From Kaistella polysaccharea (lineage in GTDB: Bacteria; Bacteroidota; Bacteroidia; Flavobacteriales; Weeksellaceae): DNA of 64,000 nucleotides. Made by a program: the position numbers and the translations under genes. The notes under the pieces are model-generated. The model was not told where the DNA came from, made no database searches, and worked only from the letters and a program-made list of their open reading frames with translations. The DNA is taken from contig NZ_CP084528.1 of assembly GCF_020410745.1 (NCBI RefSeq), positions 1,922,001 through 1,986,000 on the forward strand, in the 5' to 3' direction. Shown here piece after piece: positions 43,677-53,008 of the stretch (positions are counted from its first letter, which is position 1; each line of letters begins with the position of its first letter).

Positions 43677-44900
43677 CTATGCGATATCATTTATTTCTTC
43701 AATACTTTGTTTTTTGCCCATTCCTTCTTCATCATAAACCTGAATTCTGGAACTTACATTTAAGATAATTCCTAACTGGATATAAGTCACCAACATTGAG
43801 GTTCCTCCGTAACTTATTAAGGGTAATGGTTGTCCGGTAACTGGAATCAGATTGATGGCGACGGCAATATTCACGGCGAGCTGCACAAAAATCATGGTCC
43901 CGAGACTCAGCACGAGAAGACTGCCAAAGAAGGCCGGCATTTTACTCGCAATCATGACGATTCTAATGATCATAATTAAATACAATGCAATTAAAATTGT
44001 TGCACCGATAAATCCGTATTCTTCGACGATAATGGCAAAAATAAAATCTGAAGCAGATTGCGGAAGCATTTGTTTCAAGGCGCTTTTTCCCGGACCCATT
44101 CCAGCAATTCCACCATGAACAATTGCTGCTTTTGCCTGCATAATCTGATAGTTTTTCGCTTTATCAGCTTCGTCGTCAATTTGACTTTCTTTTTTGGTGA
44201 ATGTTTCTACACGGCTCATCCAAGTATGAACACGGTTGCTTCCTATTAAATCGGTTTTTAAAGCAAGAAACATAAAGATTCCGATCATCACAGAAGACAG
44301 ACCTACAAATCCGAATATGTACTTTTTATCAAGTTGGCCCACAACCATTACGATTAAGGAAACCATTAAAATCATTAAAGCGGTAGATCCATTGTCTTTC
44401 GCCACCAAACCGAAAACCAGGAGTACAGGTCCGAAAATGTAAAATATATTTTCAATGGGAAGCCGTTGCCTTTTTATTCTCTTGGTTAAGTACCGACAGA
44501 GATAAATAATCAGCATTAAGTAAGCAAAAGAAGACGGTTGGAATGAAATAGGCGTGCCCGGAATCTTTAGCCACCGCGATGCAGATGCGCCGTCAATTGT
44601 TTGTCCGGAAACCATTGTTAACAGAAGCAAAACAACCATAAATGCCAGAAGAATGCTGCTGAGTTTTCCAATATGTTCGTATTTGAAAAACCCGACAGCA
44701 CGCATGATCGCCAAGCCAAGCACTACGAAAAAGGTGTGCTTGATAAGATGGGAAGTGGTGGTTCCGCTGTTTACAATATATTCCAAATTTGAACTCGCCG
44801 AATAGACTGGGAATACCGAAAAGAACGAAATCAGTAAGATGACGCTCCACAGCACTTTGTCGCCTTTCAGCAGTTCGAATTTGTTATCGTTGTCCTGCAT
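43677..44900 (-). CDS. ftsW: SEDS peptidoglycan glycosyltransferase FtsW
   Basis: 407 residues, about ten transmembrane helices. Septal SEDS polymerase working with FtsI. The catalytic-loop region AIVHGGIAGMGPGKSALKQMLPQSASDFIFAIIVEEYGFIG and the C-terminal NLIPVTGQPLPLISYGGTSM are the SEDS signatures. Its position between murD and murG marks it as ftsW rather than rodA. Confidence 0.96.
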   Translation of the reverse strand: MQDNDNKFELLKGDKVLWSVILLISFFSVFPVYSASSNLEYIVNSGTTTSHLIKHTFFVVLGLAIMRAVGFFKYEHIGKLSSILLAFMVVLLLLTMVSGQTIDGASASRWLKIPGTPISFQPSSFAYLMLIIYLCRYLTKRIKRQRLPIENIFYIFGPVLLVFGLVAKDNGSTALMILMVSLIVMVVGQLDKKYIFGFVGLSSVMIGIFMFLALKTDLIGSNRVHTWMSRVETFTKKESQIDDEADKAKNYQIMQAKAAIVHGGIAGMGPGKSALKQMLPQSASDFIFAIIVEEYGFIGATILIALYLIMIIRIVMIASKMPAFFGSLLVLSLGTMIFVQLAVNIAVAINLIPVTGQPLPLISYGGTSMLVTYIQLGIILNVSSRIQVYDEEGMGKKQSIEEINDIA

Positions 44901-44902
44901 TT

Positions 44903-46249
44903 TTAATTGAGGATTTTTTCATTATTTTTTAACACTTCAGTTTTAAACTGGTTTCCGCGATCTTCATAATTTTCGAAAAGATCGAAGCTTGCGCAACATG
45001 GTGAAAGTAAAACTGTGTTTCCGCTTTCTGCTATTGATTTCGAAATCGTAATCGCTTCCTGCATACTCGAAGTACTGTAAATCAAATCTTTTTTGTCTTT
45101 AAAAAAGTCGATAATTTTCTGATTATCAAGGCCCAAGCAGACAATTGCTTTTACCTTTCTTTTAACCAAATCTTCTATTTCTGTATAATCATTTCCTTTG
45201 TCAACACCACCCACAATCCATACTGTTGGTTGATTCATGCTTTCTAGTGCGAAATAAGAAGCGTTCACATTGGTCGCTTTACTGTCATTAATAAAAGTAA
45301 CACCGTTGATTTGCGCTACTTGCTCTAAACGGTGTTCTACCGCCTGAAAAGTCATCAGTGAATTCCGGATGCTTTCATTACTGATATGCAATATTTTACT
45401 GGCGATGGACGCTGCTAAACTATTGGCGATATTATGATTTCCAACTAAAGAGAGTTCCGCGATTTTCATGGAAAATTCTTCTTCGACTTTTACGATAATT
45501 TTATCGTTGTTTATAAATCCACCTTCCTGTAATTTTTCTGACGTTGAAAAAGGAATTTTTTTAGCATTAATTGCTAATTTCTCCAAAAGATTCATACTCA
45601 TTTCATCATCTTTATTGTAGATGAAAAAATTGTCGTTTTCTTGATTTTCTACAATTCTGAACTTCGCCATAGCGTACTCTTCATAATTATAATTGTACTG
45701 ATCGAGGTGATCTTTACTTAAATTCAACAAGAGAGAAATAAACGGTCGAAAATTCTGAATATCATCGAGTTGGAAAGAACTGACCTCTAAAACGTAATAA
45801 TCGAAATTTTCATCCGCAACCTGGCGCGCGAAACTTTTTCCAATGTTTCCTGCCAAACCAACTTTCAAATCGTCATTTTTCAGAATATGATAAATAAGTG
45901 AAGTCGTGGTTGTTTTTCCATTGCTTCCTGTAATTGCTATAATTTTAGCAGAAGTAAATTCTGCAGCAAATTCAATCTCGGAGGATAAACGAATACCTTT
46001 TTGATTGATTTTGAAGATAATATCAGCTTTTTTCGGAATTCCCGGAGATTTTATAACCCAATCTGCGCTTAAAATTCTTTCCTCGTCATGTTTTCCCTCT
46101 TCGAACTCAATATCAGCATCGATCAACTGTTTTCTATAGTCGTCTTTAATCACAGATTTGTCTGAAAGAAAAACATTCAAGCCTTTCTTCTTCGCCAAAT
46201 ATGCTGCACCTACGCCGCTTTCGCCGCCACCTAAAACAACTATTTTCAT
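44903..46249 (-). CDS. murD: UDP-N-acetylmuramoylalanine-D-glutamate ligase MurD
   Basis: 448 residues from the preferred ATG (MKIVVLGGGESG), 5 bp after mraY; an in-frame start 33 bp upstream would overlap mraY and place non-conserved residues before the Rossmann loop. IAITGSNGKTTTTSLIYHIL is the ATP site, VEHRLEQVAQINGVTFINDSKATN the central signature. Adds D-glutamate to UDP-MurNAc-L-Ala. Confidence 0.96.
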   Translation of the reverse strand: MKIVVLGGGESGVGAAYLAKKKGLNVFLSDKSVIKDDYRKQLIDADIEFEEGKHDEERILSADWVIKSPGIPKKADIIFKINQKGIRLSSEIEFAAEFTSAKIIAITGSNGKTTTTSLIYHILKNDDLKVGLAGNIGKSFARQVADENFDYYVLEVSSFQLDDIQNFRPFISLLLNLSKDHLDQYNYNYEEYAMAKFRIVENQENDNFFIYNKDDEMSMNLLEKLAINAKKIPFSTSEKLQEGGFINNDKIIVKVEEEFSMKIAELSLVGNHNIANSLAASIASKILHISNESIRNSLMTFQAVEHRLEQVAQINGVTFINDSKATNVNASYFALESMNQPTVWIVGGVDKGNDYTEIEDLVKRKVKAIVCLGLDNQKIIDFFKDKKDLIYSTSSMQEAITISKSIAESGNTVLLSPCCASFDLFENYEDRGNQFKTEVLKNNEKILN

Positions 46250-46254
46250 ATTTT

Positions 46255-47496
46255 TTATCTGACTTTTAGCGTAATTAAACAAATAATGGCAAACATCACC
46301 CCGATGATGACCATGCGGTTTACGATTTTACTTTCGTGATAGCCTTCTTTCTGATAATGGTGATGAAGAGGCGACATTTTAAACAACCTGTTGTTCTGCG
46401 CGTATTCTAAACCGTACTTTCTTTTTCTGTATTTAAAGGTTCCTACCTGAAGCATTACGGAAAGGTTTTCTATGAGGAAGATTCCACATAATACCGGGAT
46501 CAAGAGTTCTTTTCTTAAAATGATAGCGAGTACTGCAATCACACCACCCAACATTAAACTTCCCGTATCACCCATGAAAACCTGTGCTGGATAAGTATTG
46601 TACCAAAAAAAACCAATCACTGCACCGACCAGTGCAAGCGTAAAGATTGTAGTTTCCCCCATGTCGGGCAGGAACATAATATTCAGATAATCCGCAAAAA
46701 TAATGTTACCCGATAAATAGGCAAAAAACGCCAGTGTAAGTAAAATGACGACGCTCGTTCCTGCGGCGAGACCATCAATTCCATCGGTGATGTTGGCGCC
46801 ATTAGAAACTGCAGTCACAATAAAAATTACGATCGGGATAAAAACGATCCACGCCCATTCATGAGCGTCTTCCGGAGACATCCAGAATAAAATACCACTG
46901 TAATCGAATTCATTATTTTTAACAAAAGGAACCGTAGAAACTGTGGATTTTTCCGTTTTCATAAAATTCGCTTCTACGTTATTTCTGTTGATCTCCTTTG
47001 CATCGGCGTATTTTCTTTTAACTGTAATATCGGGATGAAAATACATGGTCACGCCTACGATTAATCCCAATCCAACTTGGCCGATAACTTTAAATTTACC
47101 GCTTAAACCGTCTTTATTTTTCTTGATCTTTTTTAAATAATCATCAATAAAACCGATGGCTCCCATCCATAATACGGAAACAATAAGAAGGATGATGTAA
47201 ATATTTAAAATTTTTGTGAAAAGTAAAACAGGAATCAGCGTGGCAAAAATAATGATCAAACCGCCCATTGTTGGCGTTCCTTCTTTTTGCTTTTGACCAT
47301 CTAAACCTAAATCACGTACCAGTTCACCCATCTGTTTATTTCGCAGATAGTTGATGATTTTTTTACCAAAGACCAAGGCGATAATCAGCGATAATAAAAC
47401 TGACATACCGGCGCGGAAAGAGATAAATTTAAACATACCCATTCCCGGAACGTGAATCCCGTGACTGGTAAAATATTCGAATAGGTAATATAGCAT
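46255..47496 (-). CDS. mraY: Phospho-N-acetylmuramoyl-pentapeptide transferase MraY
   Basis: 413 residues, about ten transmembrane helices. Makes lipid I. Conserved [13 protein letters not shown], the aspartate pair [24 protein letters not shown] and [12 protein letters not shown], and the late [22 protein letters not shown] are all present. A ~60-residue insertion between helices (around 165-230: [21 protein letters not shown] onward), facing the periplasm or cytosol, makes it longer than the ~360-residue E. coli enzyme, as I recall for Bacteroidota. Confidence 0.97.
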   Translation of the reverse strand: MLYYLFEYFTSHGIHVPGMGMFKFISFRAGMSVLLSLIIALVFGKKIINYLRNKQMGELVRDLGLDGQKQKEGTPTMGGLIIIFATLIPVLLFTKILNIYIILLIVSVLWMGAIGFIDDYLKKIKKNKDGLSGKFKVIGQVGLGLIVGVTMYFHPDITVKRKYADAKEINRNNVEANFMKTEKSTVSTVPFVKNNEFDYSGILFWMSPEDAHEWAWIVFIPIVIFIVTAVSNGANITDGIDGLAAGTSVVILLTLAFFAYLSGNIIFADYLNIMFLPDMGETTIFTLALVGAVIGFFWYNTYPAQVFMGDTGSLMLGGVIAVLAIILRKELLIPVLCGIFLIENLSVMLQVGTFKYRKRKYGLEYAQNNRLFKMSPLHHHYQKEGYHESKIVNRMVIIGVMFAIICLITLKVR

Positions 47497-47521
47497 GCTT
47501 GGTTATTTAATCTTCATTTAG

Positions 47522-48982
47522 TTATTTCGACATCAGTCTGGCCAACTCTAAAATTGTTTCCTGATCATCAAAGTGATGTTTTACCCCATTTATTTCTTGG
47601 TAGGTTTCGTGTCCTTTGCCCGCGACAACGATAATATCGTTCGGTTCGGCAAATTTTATGGCCATTTTTATGGCTTCTCTCCGGTCGGGGATTGCGGTGT
47701 ATTTGCTGAAATATTGCGGTTCTACACCGTTCTCGATCTCCTTAATAATTTCACCCTGGTTTTCTGTTCTGGGATTATCTGAAGTAATGATGGCTAATGT
47801 AGATTTACGCGTTGCAATTTTCCCCATTTCAGGTCTTTTTGCGGAATCCCGATCGCCTCCGCAGCCAAATACGGTGATTAATCTTTCATTTTTTGTACGG
47901 ATCTCATTGATTGAATCCAAAATATTTTCTAAAGCATCAGGAGTATGCGCATAATCTACCACGAAGAAAATTCCGCCCTCGGACCTGAACGTTTCGAAAC
48001 GTCCTTTTACTCTTTTGAGCTGTGAAATAGCCGGTAAAATATCATCTTCATGAAAACCACATTCAATTGCTACCGCGTATGCGAGGAGTAAATTATAAGC
48101 GTTAAATTTTCCTGTTAAAGTGGTCCAGAATTCTTTCCCATTAAAATTGAGAAGCATTCCATTAAAATCAACTTCCGTAATTCTACCGTGGAAATCTGCC
48201 ATGGTTTTCAAGGCATACGTTTTCTTCGCTGCTTTGGTATTCTGCAACATCACATTACCATTTTTATCATCAGCATTAGTAATGGCGACAGCATCTGAAC
48301 TCAGTTCATCAAAAAACCTTTTTTTAGTTTTTAGGTATTCCTCAAATGTTTTATGATAATCTAAATGGTCATGTGAAATATTTGTAAAACCGGCAATTTT
48401 AAATTCTAAACCTTCAGTTCTGTGCTGGTGAATTCCGTGGGAAGAAACTTCCATAAAAGCATATTCACATCCGGTATTTACAGCTTTTGCCAACATTTGG
48501 TTCAAACGAATAACATCTGGAGTGGTATGTGTGGAAGGAATTATTTCATCATCAATTCTATATTCAACGGTAGAAATAAGGGCAGATTTAAAACCTAAAA
48601 TTTTAAAAATATCAAACAAAAGGGTAGTTGTTGATGTTTTCCCATTTGTTCCCGTAATACCGATGAGGTTTAGTTTGGCGGAAGGATTGCCGTAAAAATT
48701 AGATGCTAAATGACCCAGCGTTTTTGCAGAATCTTTAACTTTAATAAAAGTAATTCCCTCGTTTTGCTCTTCTGGAATTTGCTCGCAAACGATTATTTTC
48801 GCTCCTTTTTCGATAGAAGAATTAATAAAATCATGTCCGTTCGAAACAGTTCCTTTTACTGCGACATAGAGTACGCCGTCGACTGCTTTGCGGCTGTCGA
48901 AGATGATTTCCGAAACTTCTTGGTTTTTATTTCCAATGATTTCGCGAACGGGAATTCTGTTTAAAAGTTCTTCTAATTTCAT
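47522..48982 (-). CDS. murE: UDP-MurNAc-L-Ala-D-Glu:meso-diaminopimelate ligase MurE
   Basis: 486 residues. Adds the third stem residue. GITGTNGKTSTTTLLFDI is the ATP site; HDHLDYHKTFEEYLKTKKRFF carries the carbamylated-lysine region. The C-terminal SDNPRTE motif identifies meso-diaminopimelate as the substrate (DNPR signature) rather than L-lysine. Located between ftsI and mraY. Confidence 0.96.
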   Translation of the reverse strand: MKLEELLNRIPVREIIGNKNQEVSEIIFDSRKAVDGVLYVAVKGTVSNGHDFINSSIEKGAKIIVCEQIPEEQNEGITFIKVKDSAKTLGHLASNFYGNPSAKLNLIGITGTNGKTSTTTLLFDIFKILGFKSALISTVEYRIDDEIIPSTHTTPDVIRLNQMLAKAVNTGCEYAFMEVSSHGIHQHRTEGLEFKIAGFTNISHDHLDYHKTFEEYLKTKKRFFDELSSDAVAITNADDKNGNVMLQNTKAAKKTYALKTMADFHGRITEVDFNGMLLNFNGKEFWTTLTGKFNAYNLLLAYAVAIECGFHEDDILPAISQLKRVKGRFETFRSEGGIFFVVDYAHTPDALENILDSINEIRTKNERLITVFGCGGDRDSAKRPEMGKIATRKSTLAIITSDNPRTENQGEIIKEIENGVEPQYFSKYTAIPDRREAIKMAIKFAEPNDIIVVAGKGHETYQEINGVKHHFDDQETILELARLMSK

Positions 48983-48994
48983 ATACAGTAAGAA

Positions 48995-50986
48995 TTAATT
49001 CTGCAACTGCAGGTAAATTCTTTGGTTTTTATTAATAATGGTTCCTTCCAGTGGAAATTGCTCTTCTATTTTTCCAACGCCTTTATAATCAACACGATAT
49101 CCTTGGTTTTCCAGTTGTGGAATAATGTTCTTACCAATTAAGCCCGTTACATTTGGCATTGTGTTGCTTTTGCCTGCCAATTTGACTGCTGGTTTAAACA
49201 TTTTATTGAGATTTACTTTTTTATCGACCAACATTTCCTGCTCAATATTTTGTGGAGTTTTAAGGAAAGTTTTCCCCGCAATTTCTTTAAATACCGGTGC
49301 AGAAACGGTAGAACCATAAAACCCTTTCGAAGTATCAGGCTCACTTATCATAACATAGCACGTATATTTTGGGTTGTCTGAAGGATAAAATCCAGCGAAC
49401 GATGCTCTGTATTTCATTTTGCCAGGTAACCAATATTCAAACCTTGCGGTTCCGGTTTTTCCCGCCATTTTTAAATTGGGGGTGAAAATACTTTTTGCAG
49501 TTCCTTTTTCTACCGCTTTAGTCAAGGCGCTTGTCATCATATCAATGGCGTTTTTTGAAGCCATTTTATTAACCATTACTTTGGGCTTTGCTTCGTAAAG
49601 TGTGCGCCCGTCTTTTAAAATTTTCTCAATAAAAAGGGGTTCCACCATTTTTCCTTTATTTGCAATTCCATTATAAAAAGTGGTGAGTTGCAACAGGTTA
49701 ATATTGGTTGCGTAACCGAAAGAAATAGAAGCCAAAGCGCCGGGACTCCATGTTTTACTTTTTGGTGTTATAATTCTTGGCTTCGTAATACCAGGAAGTT
49801 CAATATCCATTTTATCGAATAATTTCCATTTTCTAAGGTGGTCTAAAAACACCTCGGGTTTACTACCATAATACTGAGTAATAAGTTTTGCGGTGCCGAC
49901 GTTGCTGGATTTTGCCAGTACATCTGAAATCTCATAAGTTCCGCCTCCGTGACCATCAGATATTCTTTGTTTCGCATAAGTCCAAACTCCATTTCCTACA
50001 TTTACGGTCGTATTTTCATTAATGAAACCATCGTCCATAGCCGCTAATAGTGATATTGTTTTAAAAGTCGATCCTGGTTCAATATTGTCTTTTATAGCAT
50101 AGTTATACGCATCAACATAAATTTCGGGTTCAGTTCGGCGTAGGTTAACCATTGCTTTTACTTTTCCGGTAGAAACTTCCATCACGATTACAGAACCGTG
50201 TTCAGCATCAAATTTTATAAGTTGTTTTTCTAAAGCAGAATGGGCAATATCCTGAATTCGGATATCAATCGTGGTGTAAACATCCTGACCGTCAATAGGT
50301 TCTTTAACTTTCCAATAGTCAATAGGTTTCCACTGGCTGGAATTTACGCGCTGTTCCAAACGTGTTCCATCTGTACCGGTGAGGTATTTAGAGAATGCTC
50401 CTTCTAATCCCGATTTTGCGATGCCATTATCCATACCGATTGTGCCGGCACCAATTTGCGTGGTCGCCAACTCTCTTTTGTATTTCCGGTCGACGATAAA
50501 ACCTCCTCTATTCTTTCCTTTTTTAAAGATTGGAAACTTTCGGATCCGGTCATAATCATCGAAATCTAAACCTTTTACCAATGCATAATATTGATTTTGT
50601 GCTTTCTTTTGCTGATCAAATCGGTCCCGGAAGTAACTTCGCGGCTTGCCGAACATGGTGGAAAGTGAATCTGTTAAAGCGCCAATATTGTTGGAGTAAA
50701 CGGTGTCTTTCAATATTTTAAAATCGAGATATACATCGTAACGCATCACTGTGGTTGCTAGAATCGACCCGTCGGAAGCAAATAAATTACCACGCGCTGC
50801 CTGAAGCGTAGCTTCTCGGTAATTTTTGTTGATGTAATCATCCTTGATTTCCTGAACATTAGTATTCTGTAAAACTAGAATCCTGGCGAGAAAAACCATA
50901 AACAAAACGAAGGCAAACCCTGTAAAAAGGTAGCCCCACCGTAACGTTTTTGAACGTTTTTTTTCAAATTCATTTTGCACCGCCAT
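48995..50986 (-). CDS. ftsI: Septal transpeptidase FtsI (PBP3) with C-terminal PASTA domain
   Basis: 663 residues. One N-terminal transmembrane helix (about 16-38), a pedestal domain, then a transpeptidase with the catalytic serine in EPGSTFKTIS (about residue 303), SSNVGTA as the SxN box and KTGTARFEY as the KTG box. The last ~65 residues form a PASTA domain (MPNVTGLIGKNIIPQLENQGYRV). Crosslinks septal peptidoglycan. The start overlaps the ftsL end by 17 bp. Confidence 0.96.
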   Translation of the reverse strand: MAVQNEFEKKRSKTLRWGYLFTGFAFVLFMVFLARILVLQNTNVQEIKDDYINKNYREATLQAARGNLFASDGSILATTVMRYDVYLDFKILKDTVYSNNIGALTDSLSTMFGKPRSYFRDRFDQQKKAQNQYYALVKGLDFDDYDRIRKFPIFKKGKNRGGFIVDRKYKRELATTQIGAGTIGMDNGIAKSGLEGAFSKYLTGTDGTRLEQRVNSSQWKPIDYWKVKEPIDGQDVYTTIDIRIQDIAHSALEKQLIKFDAEHGSVIVMEVSTGKVKAMVNLRRTEPEIYVDAYNYAIKDNIEPGSTFKTISLLAAMDDGFINENTTVNVGNGVWTYAKQRISDGHGGGTYEISDVLAKSSNVGTAKLITQYYGSKPEVFLDHLRKWKLFDKMDIELPGITKPRIITPKSKTWSPGALASISFGYATNINLLQLTTFYNGIANKGKMVEPLFIEKILKDGRTLYEAKPKVMVNKMASKNAIDMMTSALTKAVEKGTAKSIFTPNLKMAGKTGTARFEYWLPGKMKYRASFAGFYPSDNPKYTCYVMISEPDTSKGFYGSTVSAPVFKEIAGKTFLKTPQNIEQEMLVDKKVNLNKMFKPAVKLAGKSNTMPNVTGLIGKNIIPQLENQGYRVDYKGVGKIEEQFPLEGTIINKNQRIYLQLQN

Positions 50987-51335
50987 CTATGCTGTCTAGT
51001 TTTATCAATATTTTGTGTGGGTGATTTTCTAAGGACAAAAGCGAGTCCTGCACCATTTCTTTGCCTAATTCTGATTCCAGTTTTACTTTGATAAGTCTGC
51101 TTTGCGCATACGCATTTCTGGATTTATATTCTTCTGTTTGTTCCTTTAAAATATTTACATGTTCAATTTTCTGACTCACAAGGTGATTGCTGTAAATCAT
51201 AATCATCAGTAAAAAAAATACGAGCAGAAAGTAGCGGTAATGAATCTTAACCTCGTCACGGTTCAGAAAATTCCCCTTCACGATATCGATGAAAGTGAGT
51301 CTTTTCTGGGGACGATATGTCGGTTTTTTTGCCAT
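50970..51335 (-). CDS. ftsL: FtsL-like cell division protein
   Basis: 121 residues. Short cytosolic part, one transmembrane helix (YFLLVFFLLMIMIYSNHLV, about 37-55) and a periplasmic coiled coil (EHVNILKEQTEEYKSRNAYAQSRLIKVKLESELGKEM). Topology, size and location between rsmH and ftsI identify it as FtsL; sequence identity in this family is too low to rely on alone. It would activate FtsW/FtsI together with FtsQ and FtsB. Confidence 0.85.
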   Translation of the reverse strand: MAKKPTYRPQKRLTFIDIVKGNFLNRDEVKIHYRYFLLVFFLLMIMIYSNHLVSQKIEHVNILKEQTEEYKSRNAYAQSRLIKVKLESELGKEMVQDSLLSLENHPHKILIKLDSIDGGAK

Positions 51336-51359
51336 TTTAAATTCTGCCGCTCTTTCTTT

Positions 51360-52253
51360 TTAAAGTTTAATACCTGTTCGTAATTTTGCACTTCTTGCCC
51401 GCGAGTTCTCGCTTATTTCTTCCTCGCTGGGAATGGTGGCTTTCGTTTGCAAAAGATCAAATGTTTTGCTGAAGTTTCCATAAATATCTCGGGCTGGTTC
51501 GCCTTCGAACATGCCGTTTTTTAAAAATCTCTTAACCAATCGGTCTTCAAGTGAATGGTAGGAAAGCGCTACAAGTCTTCCCCCTGGCTTCAACATTCTG
51601 TGTGCTTGCACCAGCAGTTCTTTTATGACTTCTAATTCTTGATTAACTTCAATTCTTATCGCCTGAAAAATCTGAGCATACACTTTATTCTGCTTGAATT
51701 GCGGGATATAACTGAAGAGTTTTTTTAGATCTTCTGTGGTTTCAATCGGTTTTAGTTTCCGGTGGTTAACAATTTCTTTTGCTAACTTTCTTGACTCCCG
51801 AATTTCTCCGTATTGGTAGAAAATATCTGCAAGATGATCTTCTTCATATTCATTAACTACTTTTTTAGCATCCAGAAGTTGCATCACGTTCATTCTCATA
51901 TCCAGTGGCGCATTACTTCTCGTGGAAAAACCTCTTTCCGCTGCATCGAACTGATGAGAAGAAACACCAAAATCGGCCAAAACTCCATCAACTTTTGAAA
52001 CGCCGTACATCATCAAGGCATTTTCTAAAAACCGAAAATTTTGATTAATAAGTGTAAATCGTGGATCTTCAATATTATTTTTAAGCGCATCTAAATCCTG
52101 GTCAAACCCATATAGTTTTCCTTTTTCGGAAAGTCTACTCAGGATTTCGCGTGAATGACCGCCGCCGCCGAAAGTGCAGTCCACGTAAATGCCGTCAGGA
52201 TTTGTGATCAAATCATCGACACTTTTTTTCAGCAAAACAGGATTGTGATACAT
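51360..52253 (-). CDS. rsmH: 16S rRNA (cytosine(1402)-N(4))-methyltransferase RsmH
   Basis: 297 residues. N4-methylates C1402 of 16S rRNA. MYHNPVLLKKSVDDL, GIYVDCTFGGGGHSREIL (SAM motif), GVLADFGVSSHQFD and LVALSYHSLEDRLVKRF are the family signatures. Second gene of the dcw operon, 38 bp after mraZ. Confidence 0.97.
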   Translation of the reverse strand: MYHNPVLLKKSVDDLITNPDGIYVDCTFGGGGHSREILSRLSEKGKLYGFDQDLDALKNNIEDPRFTLINQNFRFLENALMMYGVSKVDGVLADFGVSSHQFDAAERGFSTRSNAPLDMRMNVMQLLDAKKVVNEYEEDHLADIFYQYGEIRESRKLAKEIVNHRKLKPIETTEDLKKLFSYIPQFKQNKVYAQIFQAIRIEVNQELEVIKELLVQAHRMLKPGGRLVALSYHSLEDRLVKRFLKNGMFEGEPARDIYGNFSKTFDLLQTKATIPSEEEISENSRARSAKLRTGIKL

Positions 52254-52291
52254 TGTATTCAGGTTAAATTTTCTTGATTACTTCGGAATTT

Positions 52292-52762
52292 CTACAGTTC
52301 TTTTTCTTCAAAACTGATGTTTCCCATCACTTCTTCAGCGAGTTTCGCAAAATTTTCTTCAGATGTTGCGATTACATTTTCGTAGGCTTCTTTGTCCCAG
52401 ATTTCAAACAGTTCTCCGGCGCTCGTTATCACGATTTCTTTTTTCAAATTCGCGAACTGCGTCAAATCTTTAGAAATTTGAAGACGACCTGCGTTGTCCA
52501 GCTCAACGACTTTCACACCTGCCGTAAACATGCGGATGAAATCTGCATTTTTCTTGATAAAGCGGTTCAGGCTGTTGAGTTTTTGCATCAGCTGCTCCCA
52601 TCCTGTCATCGGGTATACCTCGAGACATGGCTGAAACACAGCGCGTTTAATTACAAAAGAACCATCGTCGAAGTCTCCCATTTGCTTTACCAGCGCGGAT
52701 GGGAGTTTTAGGCGACCTTTGTCGTCTATTCTACATTCATATGTCCCGATGAAATTCTTCAT
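52292..52762 (-). CDS. mraZ: Transcriptional regulator MraZ
   Basis: 156 residues from the ATG that begins MKNFIGTYECRIDDKGRLKLPSAL; a longer frame adds 13 residues upstream. Two SpoVT/AbrB-type domains, the first with DDKGRLKLPSALVKQ and the second with LDNAGRLQISKDL. MraZ forms a ring-shaped oligomer that binds repeated TGGG-type boxes in front of its own operon and represses it. Such boxes are present 24-48 bp upstream of this start. Confidence 0.95.
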   Translation of the reverse strand: MKNFIGTYECRIDDKGRLKLPSALVKQMGDFDDGSFVIKRAVFQPCLEVYPMTGWEQLMQKLNSLNRFIKKNADFIRMFTAGVKVVELDNAGRLQISKDLTQFANLKKEIVITSAGELFEIWDKEAYENVIATSEENFAKLAEEVMGNISFEEKEL

Positions 52763-52768
52763 TTGGGA

Positions 52769-52776
52769 CAAATTTA
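52769..52776 (-). promoter_or_regulatory. Candidate -7 promoter element of the dcw operon
   Basis: Minus-strand TAAATTTG fits TAnnTTTG and ends only 6 bp before the chosen mraZ ATG, which would make the mRNA nearly leaderless. No -33 box at standard spacing. Confidence 0.3.
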
Positions 52777-52785
52777 TATAAAAAT

Positions 52786-52810
52786 TTCCAAAGGCTCCCA
52801 CTTTTACCCA
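52786..52810 (-). promoter_or_regulatory. Predicted MraZ operator: three boxes at 10-bp period
   Basis: Minus-strand TGGGT (52806-52810), TGGGA (52796-52800) and TGGAA (52786-52790), each followed by 5 bp, so repeats start every 10 bp on the same helix face. MraZ from other bacteria binds TGGGN boxes with this 5-bp spacer. The third box is degenerate. Confidence 0.65.
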
Positions 52811-52977
52811 CTTTTTGACTTAATGTTAATAAGTTTTGAATTATTAATTAACTTCCTGATTAAAAAGCAGTTAATTAAACCATGAAATTTATCAATGCTG
52901 GCGCTATTAATTTGATTAAAAAAATGTTACTTTTATTATTAATTAAAAAGGGAAATAATAATTTGGTGTTTAATTTG

Positions 52978-52985
52978 TATTTTTG
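52978..52985 (+). promoter_or_regulatory. Candidate -7 promoter element for the alpha/beta hydrolase-engB unit
   Basis: TATTTTTG fits TAnnTTTG, 23 bp before the ATG at 53009. No -33 TTTG at the expected distance; one lies at 12 bp. Confidence 0.4.
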
Positions 52986-53008
52986 CACACGCTTAATGCG
53001 TAAACTCT

